Part shown: positions 7,528 to 14,687 of the stretch, one piece after another
How positions within the stretch are numbered: position 1 is the first letter of the stretch
Layout: each line of letters starts with the position of its first letter
Assembly: GCF_000429225.1 (NCBI RefSeq)
Contig: NZ_AUBL01000039.1
Span: 1-38,383, forward strand
DNA length: 38,383 bases
DNA from: Actinomyces dentalis DSM 19115
Lineage (GTDB): Bacteria; Actinomycetota; Actinomycetes; Actinomycetales; Actinomycetaceae
Reading direction: 5' to 3'
The notes under the pieces: generated by a model
Database searches by the model: none
Told to the model about the DNA's origin: nothing
Seen by the model: only the letters and a program-made list of their open reading frames with translations
Translations under genes and position numbers: made by a program

Positions 7528-8048
7528 GCATTGAGCCGCACTCGCTGCGCGTGCGTCCGCTGCGGCAGGACGACGACGCCGGAGCCTTCCGCTGCGGTCA
7601 TCCTGAGCTCGATCGATGGCTGGCGGAATTCGCCTGGGCCTCCCAGCGCCGCCGCACCGCGGCCACCCAGGTTCTCGTGCCGGCGCCCGGGACCGGCGCC
7701 AGCGGGACCATCCTGGGCTACTACTCGCTGGCATCGACGGCGATCGTGACGGACGACCTGCCGCGCCGGCTGGGCCGCGGGCAGCCGGCCGTGCTGCCCG
7801 CCTTCCTCCTGGCCCGCCTCGCCATCGACCGTTCACTGCGCGGACAGGGCGTCGGCGGCGCGCTCCTGGCGCACGCCGTCGCAACGGCCGACCGGGCCAG
7901 CGGGCTCGTGGCGGCACGACTGCTCGTCGTGGACGCCATCGACGACGCGGCCGCCGCCTTCTACACCCACCACGGCTTCACCGCGCTCGCCCAGGATCGT
8001 GGCCGCACGCGCCTGGTGGCCGTCATCTCGCGCCTGGCCCGGCGGTAG
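7524..8048 (+). CDS. GNAT acetyltransferase toxin (TacT-like)
   Basis: 174 residues. Toxins of this family use acetyl-CoA to acetylate the amino acid on charged tRNA and stop translation. Visible features: the N-terminal LRVRPLRQDDDAGAFRCGHPELDRWL, typical of TacT/AtaT relatives; IVTDDLPRRLGR; the acetyl-CoA loop RSLRGQGVGGALLAHAV; and the C-terminal AAAFYTHHGFTAL with the conserved Tyr. Start is GTG 7524, overlapping the antitoxin stop. A damaged copy of its first codons lies upstream of the antitoxin (7161-7226). Confidence 0.9.
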   Translation: MSIEPHSLRVRPLRQDDDAGAFRCGHPELDRWLAEFAWASQRRRTAATQVLVPAPGTGASGTILGYYSLASTAIVTDDLPRRLGRGQPAVLPAFLLARLAIDRSLRGQGVGGALLAHAVATADRASGLVAARLLVVDAIDDAAAAFYTHHGFTALAQDRGRTRLVAVISRLARR

Positions 8049-8199
8049 CGCGGGGCGCCGTCGGCGATCGCGGGAGGGCCGGGTCGGGCGGTTCGAGTCG
8101 GCGGCGCGCGTGCGCGCTCCTCGCCTCAGCGGGTCTCGGGCCGAGTGCGGCGGGGCGTCCGGCAGCGGCCCGCGAGCGCCGTATCGGCGTGCGCGATCC

Positions 8200-8850
8200 T
8201 CATGGCAGCCGGTCCGCCGCCGCGATCAGGAGCCGGCGCAGTTCGTGCAGGTCGCGGCACACGACGTCGCCGTCCCGGGACCCGCCCACCGCCACGACGA
8301 GCGTCCCCGCGGCCCGCGCCGCCGCCAGACCGGGGGCGGAGTCCTCCACCCCGGCCGTCCGGCCGGGCTCGACCCCCAGGCGCCGCGCCCCCAGCAGGTA
8401 CCCCTGCGGGTGGGGCTTGCCGTGCTCGACGTCGTCGAAGGAGATGATGACCGGCGCCTCGATCCCGGCGGCCCCCAGCCGGGCGCGGGCCAGGCGCAGG
8501 TGCGCGTTGGTGACCACGCCCCAGGGCAGGGACCGCTCGTTCAGCCAGGCCACCAGCTCCGGGGCGCCGGGGGCGGGGAGCACGCCGTCGGCGAGCGCGC
8601 ACTCGCGCTCCAGGTGGGCGGCGACGTGGCGGGCCAGCTCTTCCGCCCCGATGTCTGGCAGGAAGCGCCGCACGGTGGTGGCGGCGTCCGGGCCGTGGCA
8701 CACCGCCAGGACGGTCGCCGGATCCAGGCCGTTGTCGCGGGCCCAGGCCCTCCAGGTGGCCTCGACGGCGGCGTGGGAGTTCACCAGGGTGCCGTCCATG
8801 TCGAGCAGAACGGCGCGGCAGTGGGCGAGGAGGGCTGCGGCGGAGATCAT
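8200..8850 (-). CDS. HAD-superfamily phosphatase (sugar-phosphatase/Gpp type)
   Basis: 216 residues. HAD motif I is LLDMDGTL (nucleophile and acid Asp, about residues 16-20), followed by the cap region. Motif II is VVTN, motif III Lys is in EHGKPHPQGY and motif IV is GVEDSAPG. Length and GKPxPxGY place it with small sugar-phosphate or glycerol-3-phosphate phosphatases (YfbT/Gpp2-like). Exact substrate unknown. The start at 8850 follows TTTAAT (8862-8857) by 6 nt with no Shine-Dalgarno, so it is probably leaderless. It is divergent from the ROK regulator gene. Confidence 0.85.
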   Translation of the reverse strand: MISAAALLAHCRAVLLDMDGTLVNSHAAVEATWRAWARDNGLDPATVLAVCHGPDAATTVRRFLPDIGAEELARHVAAHLERECALADGVLPAPGAPELVAWLNERSLPWGVVTNAHLRLARARLGAAGIEAPVIISFDDVEHGKPHPQGYLLGARRLGVEPGRTAGVEDSAPGLAAARAAGTLVVAVGGSRDGDVVCRDLHELRRLLIAAADRLP

Positions 8851-8980
8851 GCACCTATTAAACTCGCGATCCGATCAAATTGCTAGACCCGCCATGGGCG
8901 AAGATGGACGAGGGGCCCGCCCGGCGGGCGCCCCGCCCGACGAGGGACGATCAGGAACAGACGAGGAGCCCGAGAACCCC

Positions 8981-10243
8981 ATGGCGCGACGACGCACGGC
9001 GCAACCCCCCGCGGCGCAACGATCCGCGCCGCAATCCTCCGCGGCGCGGCGCCCCGCCCCCCGCCCCTCCGCCTCGCGACGGCGCAGCACCGCCGAGCAG
9101 CTCCGCTGGGCCCTGGCGGCCGACGTCTGCGCCCTGGTGCGCCGGTCCCCCGGCATCACCCGGGCGCAAGTCGTCCGGGAGCTGGGGATCTCCACCGGCA
9201 CGGCCGCCGACCTCGTCACCAGGATGCGCCGGGCCGCCGTCCTGACCGAGGGGGAGCCGGTCCCCCACGGCCGCGGGCGCCCCACGTCGGCGCTCGCCGC
9301 GCACCCCCGGGGCCCGCTCGTTATCGCCGTCGAGATCACCGCCACCGGCTGGCGAATGGTGAGCGCCGGCCTCGACGGCCGCCTGACGGTCGTGGCCCGC
9401 GCCCCCCACCGCGGCCGCGGCCCCGCAGACGTGCTCGCCCCCATCCGCCGGGCCGTCACGGCCGAGGCGGGCGCCCGCGCGGGCAGGGTGCGGGCCGTGT
9501 CGGTCGCCGCGGCCGCCACCGTCCGCGACGGGAGTGTCGTGCAGTCCTCCGTCCTGGACTGGGACCGGGTGAGCCTCGCCCCCCTGAGGGCTCCGGGGGC
9601 CGCCCTCCTCGTCGCCAACGACGCCACCTGCGAGGCCCTGGCCGAGTCCCGCCGCGGCGCCTCGCGCGGGGCCCGCTCCGCCCTGCACCTGACCGTGCTC
9701 GCCGGCGTCGGCGGCGGCCTCGTCCTCGACGGCGCGCCCGTGCTGGGGGCGACCGGCCTGGCCATGGAGATCGGCCACCTCCCCCTGGGCGACCCGCGGG
9801 CGCTGTGCGGCTGCGGGGCGCGGGGCTGCTGGGACACCGTCCTGGGCGCCAGGGCGCTGGCCGGGCGGCTGGGGGCCGACGACGACTCGGTCCCGGCCCT
9901 CGAGGCGGCCATCGCCCGGGGCGGGCCCGCCCGCCGCCCCGCGCTCGTCGCCGCGGCCGCGAGCCTGGGGCGGGGCCTGGCCGGGCTGATCAACGTCACC
10001 GACCCCGACGTCGTCACCCTCGGCGGACTCGGGCCGCTCCTGCGCTCCCACTGCCCCGAGGCCTTCGAGGAGGCCCTGACCGGCGGCCTCATGCGGTGCC
10101 TGCGCGAGGACCGGCCGCGCATCGCCGTCGGCGAGCTGGGGGCCGACGCCGCGCTGGTGGGCGCCGTCGAGACGGCCCTGGACGAGGTGGCCGGCCCCGC
10201 CGGCCTGGCCGCCTGGGCGGGGCGGGAGGCGCCGGGCGATTGA
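8981..10243 (+). CDS. ROK-family transcriptional regulator or sugar kinase
   Basis: 420 residues. The first ~38 are low-complexity (Arg/Pro/Ala/Ser). Residues ~40-95 form a winged helix (LVRRSPGITRAQVVRELGISTGTAADLVTRMRRA). The rest is a ROK fold, with VANDATCEALAE, GGGLVLDGAPVLGATGLAMEIGHLPLG and the zinc motif CGCGARGCW near residue 275. NagC/XylR-type ROK repressors have this plan. The ATG at 8981 has GAGGAG 12 nt upstream; ATG 8894 in the same frame would add 29 residues and cannot be excluded. It is divergent from the HAD phosphatase, suggesting a shared sugar-related role. Confidence 0.85.
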   Translation: MARRRTAQPPAAQRSAPQSSAARRPAPRPSASRRRSTAEQLRWALAADVCALVRRSPGITRAQVVRELGISTGTAADLVTRMRRAAVLTEGEPVPHGRGRPTSALAAHPRGPLVIAVEITATGWRMVSAGLDGRLTVVARAPHRGRGPADVLAPIRRAVTAEAGARAGRVRAVSVAAAATVRDGSVVQSSVLDWDRVSLAPLRAPGAALLVANDATCEALAESRRGASRGARSALHLTVLAGVGGGLVLDGAPVLGATGLAMEIGHLPLGDPRALCGCGARGCWDTVLGARALAGRLGADDDSVPALEAAIARGGPARRPALVAAAASLGRGLAGLINVTDPDVVTLGGLGPLLRSHCPEAFEEALTGGLMRCLREDRPRIAVGELGADAALVGAVETALDEVAGPAGLAAWAGREAPGD

Positions 10244-10309
10244 CCCCATGAGTGAGCAGAGCAAGCCGGACGGCCTGGCGGCCCGGGCGGGACGGGCGGG
10301 CCCCGGCCG

Positions 10310-10321
10310 TAACCTGGGCGC
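10310..10321 (+). promoter_or_regulatory. -10 element for leaderless rarA
   Basis: TAACCT (10310-10315) lies exactly 6 nt before the rarA ATG, and there is no ribosome binding site. Confidence 0.5.
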
Positions 10322-11695
10322 ATGAGCCCGCAGGACGCCCCCTCCCTCTTCGACGCCGCGGCGGAGGACGGCGGCGGCGTCGTCGATCCGACGCGCCCGC
10401 TGGCGGACCGCCTGCGCCCGCGCGAGCTGACCGAGGTCGTCGGCCAGGACCACCTGCTGGCGCCAGAGGCGCCGCTGGGCCGCATGGTCGCCTCCGGCCG
10501 CCTGTCCTCCATCGTCCTGTGGGGCCCGCCCGGCTGCGGCAAGACGACCATCGCCCGGCTGCTGGCCGACCGCACCGGCCTGGCCTTCGAGCAGGTCAGC
10601 GCGACCTTCTCCGGGGTGACGGACCTGCGCCGGGTCTTCGCCGCCGCGGCCCGCCGCCGCCAGATCGGGCGGGGAACGCTGCTGTTCGTCGACGAGATCC
10701 ACCGGTTCAACCGCGCCCAGCAGGACTCCTTCCTGCCCTACGTCGAGGACGGGACGGTCGTCCTGGTGGGGGCGACGACGGAGAACCCGAGCTTCGAGCT
10801 GAACGGCGCCCTGCTGTCGCGCTGCCAGGTCCTGGTCCTGCGCCGCCTGGACGAGACCGCCCTGGCCGAGCTGCTGGAGCGCGTCGAGGCGCTCACCGGG
10901 CGGGAGCTGCCCCTGACCGGGGACGCCCGCGCCGCGCTGGTCGCCATGGCCGACGGCGACGGCCGCTACCTGCTGGGCATGGTCGAGCAGGTCCTGGGCT
11001 GGGCGCGCGTCGGGACCGCCGATGGCGGGCCGCGCCTGGACGCCGAGGGGCTGACCGCCGTCGTCGCCTCGCGCGCGCCCCTGTACGACAAGTCCGGCGA
11101 GGAGCACTACAACCTCATCTCCGCCCTGCACAAGTCCATGCGCGGCTCCGACCCCGACGCCGCCCTGTACTGGCTGGCGCGCATGCTGGTCGGAGGGGAG
11201 GATCCGCGCTACGTGGCGCGGCGGCTCGTGCGCTTCGCCAGCGAGGACGTGGGGATGGCCGACCCCTCCGCGCTGCAGACGGCGCTGGCCGCCTGGGAGG
11301 CCTACGAGCGGCTGGGCTCGCCGGAGGGCGAGCTCGCCATCGCCCAGGCGGTGGTCCACCTGGCCACGGCGCCCAAGTCGGTCGCGCTCTACCGGGGGCT
11401 CGGCCGGGCGCGGGAGGCGGCGCGCCGCACGGGCTCGCTCGCCCCGCCCGCGCACATCCTCAATGCGCCCACGCGCCTGATGAAGGAGCTCGGCTACGGC
11501 GAGGGCTACGAGTACGACCCGGACGCCGCCGACGGCTTCTCCGGCGCCGACTACTTCCCCGACGGCTACCCGCCGCGGAGCGCGCGCGAGCCCTTCTACA
11601 CCCCGACCGCCAACGGCTACGAGCGCCGCATCCGCGAGCGCCTGGCCCACTGGGAGGGCCTGCGCCGGCGGCGCGGCGAGGAGCGGGAGCAGTAG
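10322..11695 (+). CDS. rarA: Replication-associated recombination protein A (RarA/MgsA AAA+ ATPase)
   Basis: 457 residues. It acts at stalled replication forks as a clamp-loader-like ATPase. N-terminal RPLADRLRPRELTEVVGQDHLL; Walker A LWGPPGCGKTT (about 66-76); Walker B LLFVDEIHRFNRAQQDSFLPYVEDG; sensor 1 GATTENPSFELNGALLSRC. Then comes the RarA-specific C-terminus, YDKSGEEHYNLISALHKSMRGSDPDAALYWLARML and ALAAWEAYERLGSPEGELAIAQA, ending with AHILNAPTRLMKELGYG. This is full length for the family. Confidence 0.95.
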   Translation: MSPQDAPSLFDAAAEDGGGVVDPTRPLADRLRPRELTEVVGQDHLLAPEAPLGRMVASGRLSSIVLWGPPGCGKTTIARLLADRTGLAFEQVSATFSGVTDLRRVFAAAARRRQIGRGTLLFVDEIHRFNRAQQDSFLPYVEDGTVVLVGATTENPSFELNGALLSRCQVLVLRRLDETALAELLERVEALTGRELPLTGDARAALVAMADGDGRYLLGMVEQVLGWARVGTADGGPRLDAEGLTAVVASRAPLYDKSGEEHYNLISALHKSMRGSDPDAALYWLARMLVGGEDPRYVARRLVRFASEDVGMADPSALQTALAAWEAYERLGSPEGELAIAQAVVHLATAPKSVALYRGLGRAREAARRTGSLAPPAHILNAPTRLMKELGYGEGYEYDPDAADGFSGADYFPDGYPPRSAREPFYTPTANGYERRIRERLAHWEGLRRRRGEEREQ

Positions 11696-11760
11696 GCGGA
11701 CGGAAGCGGCGGCAGGTGCGGCGGCGGGCGCGGCAGCGGCGCGGCGGGCCGGCTCGCACT

Positions 11761-11788
11761 CCGACCCGCGCCCCTTCCCGCGGGTCGG
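11761..11788. terminator. Bidirectional terminator hairpin
   Basis: A perfect 10-bp stem, CCGACCCGCG/CGCGGGTCGG, with an 8-nt loop lies between the convergent rarA and DUF488 genes. It lacks a U-tract, as is common in high-GC actinobacteria. Confidence 0.65.
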
Positions 11789-11813
11789 GGCCCTCCCGCC
11801 GAATCCGCCGGTC

Positions 11814-12221
11814 TCAGCGGGGCAGGTCGGGGTCGTCGACGCCGAGGACGGCCTCGCGCAGCACCCGGGCGTGGGTGCGGACGTGGTCGTGCCCGGCGAT
11901 CAGCAGGGTCACCCGCCCGCTCAGCGCCTCGGCGCGCAGGCCCTCCACCGCCTCGCGAGCGGCCGGCTCCTCCAGTTCGGCGCGGTAGGCGGGGACGAAC
12001 CGCTCCCAGTCCAGGTCGCCGGAGTGGAAGGCCCGGCGCAGCGCTGTCGACGGCGTGGCGTTCTTCGCCCACTCGTCCAGCGCCGCGCGCTCCCGGCTCA
12101 CCCCGCGCGGCCACAGCCGGTCGACCAGGACGCGCCGGCCGTCGTCGGGCGAGGGATCCTCGCGCACCCCCTTGATGACGACGTTGCAAGCGGCGGGCAG
12201 GTCGGTCCGATCGGGGCTCAT
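11814..12221 (-). CDS. DUF488 family protein (YeaO-like)
   Basis: 135 residues. Family hallmarks: IKGVREDPSPDDGRRVLVDRLWPRGVSRERAALDEWAKNATPSTALRRAF, then FVPAYRAELE and VTLLIAGHDHVRTHARVLREAV. The function of the family is unknown. The ATG at 12221 is 6 nt after TAGGGT on the minus strand and has no Shine-Dalgarno, so the message is probably leaderless. Confidence 0.9.
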   Translation of the reverse strand: MSPDRTDLPAACNVVIKGVREDPSPDDGRRVLVDRLWPRGVSRERAALDEWAKNATPSTALRRAFHSGDLDWERFVPAYRAELEEPAAREAVEGLRAEALSGRVTLLIAGHDHVRTHARVLREAVLGVDDPDLPR

Positions 12222-12233
12222 ACCGCCACCCTA
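12222..12233 (-). promoter_or_regulatory. -10 element for leaderless DUF488 gene
   Basis: On the minus strand TAGGGT (12233-12228) lies exactly 6 nt before the ATG. It is part of a small palindrome, ACCCTAGTAGGGT (12228-12240). Confidence 0.5.
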
Positions 12234-12327
12234 GTAGGGTGTCGCGACCTATTGCCCGGGTGCATCGGTCCGCGGCGGGGTCGCGGTGGTGCGGGTGGGG
12301 CTCCTGGGACGATCCGGGGCGGGATCG

Positions 12328-12447
12328 TGTCCGAATCTGTTGCAAAGGCCCGGATCGAGCCGGAGCGCATGAGAAGAATCGTTGATATTCCGCGCTTCTT
12401 CTCGCGGCCGATTCCGGCGCGGAGCGCCTTTGCAACAGATTTGGACA
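12328..12447. repeat. Long intergenic hairpin H1 (120 bp)
   Basis: Terminal arms of 23 bp (12328-12350 and 12425-12447) are inverted copies with about two mismatches (core AATCTGTTGCAAAGGC). The interior continues as an imperfect stem (GCCGGA with TTCCGGC, GAGAAGAA with TTCTTCTC) to a short AT-richer loop near 12385. It lies between the divergent DUF488 and orphan genes. It has no U-tract and no open frame. It may be a MITE-like element or a structured RNA or DNA element. Confidence 0.75.
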
Positions 12448-13041
12448 AACGGCGCCGCCCGTGCGCCCCGATTGCGGCCACTTCCGCGTTCGCCCCGCCG
12501 TCTGCGGCCGAACGGGGTCCGGCCGCCGGGTGCGGCCGGGGCGGGGCGAACTGCGCCGGGCCGCAAACCGGGTGCGGGGCGCGCGCCGATCGCCGGGCGG
12601 GACCGATGCCGCCCCGCCCCGGGGCGCCCGGCGGCGCCCGGAGACGGCCGCGAGGGCTGAGCGGAACCTCCCCGCGCGTTCAGCTCCGCCGGGCAACCGA
12701 AAAGAGCGCGGACGCCTTTGCCCGCGGCGCACGGAGCACGGGGCGGTGCACCGCCGACGCCAAGAGCGAACATAACGCGCCCGCGGCGCCCGACGACAAT
12801 ATGGTGACCGCAGCAGAGGGCCGAACCGGTGACCGCGGGCGGACCGCTGGAACGGGCGCTCTTCGGGGAGCCGCCGGACCTCGGGGCCGATCGCCCGCGC
12901 CCGCCGGGCGCCTTCGCGGCGCGTCGGAGAAGCCGGGTCGAACCGGACCGGCACAGGAAACAATGGTGGGTGACAAGGCGGATCAATGCTCGTCGTGAGA
13001 AAATCCGAGGATCGTCACCGCCCGACTCGAGAAGGACTTCC
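12448..13041. other. Gene-free region upstream of the orphan gene
   Basis: About 590 bp with no supportable gene. Frames open here are compositional. The last 60 bp are less GC-rich (ATCAATGCTCGTCGTGAGAA) and probably hold the promoter of the gene at 13042. No clear -35/-10 pair could be chosen. Confidence 0.4.
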
Positions 13042-14634
13042 ATGAGCGTGCTGTCACGCATCCAGTGGCACGACCGGCCGACCGACGGCGTCGTCCGGTA
13101 CTTATCCGATGCGAGGACGCGCTTGACCGCCTGGGCCACCGGCGGGGCCCGCACCGATCTTCCGGACGGGGAGAGCCTCATCCCCATGGCCGACCGGGAG
13201 CGGACGGTGAGCCTGCGCCCGGTGTCCGACGACGTCCGGGCCCTCAACGGCGTCGAGGGCATTGTCCGGGACAGGATGACGCACGCCGGAACGACCACCA
13301 GGTGGACGCTCGTCGTCAGGGTCGCGGGCGACGACGGGCGCGTCGATGTCATGGCGGAGAACCGGATGGAGACCTCCGATCCAACCCGGCCCGTCAGGAT
13401 CGAGCGCCCCCGCGTCGTCGACGATCTCCTCGCAATACCGGGTCAGCCGCGCCTGGGCGCGCTGCCGCTCCTGGGCGCGCCGGAGCCCGTGCCCGCCGGC
13501 GCCGTCCCCATCCTCATCGACGAGGTGCTGCGGCTGCCCGGCCGGCTCCTGCCGGTGATCGTGTGCACCCAGTCGGATCGCGGCGGCGACGCCTGGCTCG
13601 AGCGCGCTCACCGGATCGCGGAGCGCACCCTCGGGTTCGCCAACGTCTTCACCCTGGACCGCTCGGCCGCCGGGGCGTTCCGCCGGCGGTTCGGGGGCCT
13701 CGCCGTCTGGGACGGGGGCGTGCGCATCTACTCCCAGGCGCCGCTCGACCCGGGTTCCAACGGCCTGAGGCACAGGTGCTTCCCGCCCGACCGCTTCCGG
13801 ACCTCGCCGGAGGCCGGGGTCGACCGGGTCGTGGCGGGCGCCGCCGCGCTGTCGGTGCGACTGCCCGCGCCCCCGGCGCTCGCGCTCTTCTCCTCCCCGG
13901 GCGCGGCCGACGCCGGTGCGGCGCCCGACCGGGTGCCGGCCCTCGAGGCCGACCTGTCCGACGCGCTGTCCCAGGTCGACGCCCTCGGCGATGAGCTCGA
14001 GGAGCGCGACAATGAGGTGAATCGGCTCCAGGGGCACCTGGCCCGCCTGCGCGAGGAGCTCGAAAGGGCCGGAATGGCCCACCTGTACTGGGGCGCCAAG
14101 GACGACCCCGGGACGGGCCTGCCCGATACCGTGCAGGACATCGAGGAGGCGGTATTGGCCGCGCAGTTCTATTTGACGGACTATTTGCGCCTCCCGGATA
14201 AGGCGAAACGCGGACTCGACCGGCTCGCGACGGCACCCCAGGCCGTTGTCTGGGGGAATACCGCGTGGAGGGGGCTGCGCTCCCTGGCCGCTTATGCGAG
14301 GCACCGCACGGAGGACCATTTCCAGGGCGGTTTCTGGGAGTGGTGCGACGCCGGATTCCCGGAGAGCTGGCCCGCCACTGACAAGAAGCTGTCCATGAGC
14401 GAGAGCGAAACCGTTCAGAATACGCCCAAGTTCAATAACCGCAGGCTGCTGCCGGTCTCAACCGACGTCGATCGCACCGGCAAGACCTACATGTACAGCC
14501 ACCTCAAGGTCGCCGAGGGCGGCAGCGACCTCGCCCCGCGCATCTACTTCTACGACGACACCCACGGGAACACCGGCAAGATCCATGTCGGGTTCATCGG
14601 CCCCCACTACCTCATGCCCAACACCAAGTCGTAG
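13042..14634 (+). CDS. Orphan multidomain protein, possible defence-related effector
   Basis: A 530-residue protein of no family I can name. Residues 1-~270 form an alpha/beta region including LPVIVCTQSDRGG and WDGGVRIYSQAP, which resembles a module I recall at the front of large defence-associated proteins (xLPVVxxS ... GavRvYxPg). Residues ~299-350 are a probable coiled coil (LEADLSDALSQVDALGDELE ...). The last ~80 residues (KTYMYSHLKV, PRIYFYDDTHGNTGKIHVGF) look like a compact beta-rich terminal domain. The start at 13042 has GAAGGA upstream. Codon use contains AT-richer patches (14150-14220, 14400-14440) unlike its neighbours, hinting at transfer. No partner gene is adjacent. Function is inferred only. 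Confidence 0.75.
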   Translation: MSVLSRIQWHDRPTDGVVRYLSDARTRLTAWATGGARTDLPDGESLIPMADRERTVSLRPVSDDVRALNGVEGIVRDRMTHAGTTTRWTLVVRVAGDDGRVDVMAENRMETSDPTRPVRIERPRVVDDLLAIPGQPRLGALPLLGAPEPVPAGAVPILIDEVLRLPGRLLPVIVCTQSDRGGDAWLERAHRIAERTLGFANVFTLDRSAAGAFRRRFGGLAVWDGGVRIYSQAPLDPGSNGLRHRCFPPDRFRTSPEAGVDRVVAGAAALSVRLPAPPALALFSSPGAADAGAAPDRVPALEADLSDALSQVDALGDELEERDNEVNRLQGHLARLREELERAGMAHLYWGAKDDPGTGLPDTVQDIEEAVLAAQFYLTDYLRLPDKAKRGLDRLATAPQAVVWGNTAWRGLRSLAAYARHRTEDHFQGGFWEWCDAGFPESWPATDKKLSMSESETVQNTPKFNNRRLLPVSTDVDRTGKTYMYSHLKVAEGGSDLAPRIYFYDDTHGNTGKIHVGFIGPHYLMPNTKS

Positions 14635-14637
14635 CCC

Positions 14638-14670
14638 CGCCCCTTCTCGCCGAAGCCGGCGGAAGGGGCG
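14638..14670. terminator. Bidirectional terminator hairpin
   Basis: Stem CGCCCCTTC/GAAGGGGCG encloses an inner stem CGCCG/CGGCG with a 4-nt loop. It begins 4 nt after the orphan gene's stop codon and faces the end of the convergent pullulanase-like gene. Confidence 0.75.
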
Positions 14671-14687
14671 GCGGGGCGCGGGCGGGG

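Noticed and set aside
8951..11650. 899-codon minus-strand frame opposite the ROK and rarA genes
   Set aside because: Compositional shadow; both plus-strand genes have full motif sets.
12448..13041. Extension of the orphan gene to start about 12829
   Set aside because: The added N-terminus is Arg/Pro/Gly-rich noise, while ATG 13042 has a GAAGGA site at proper spacing.
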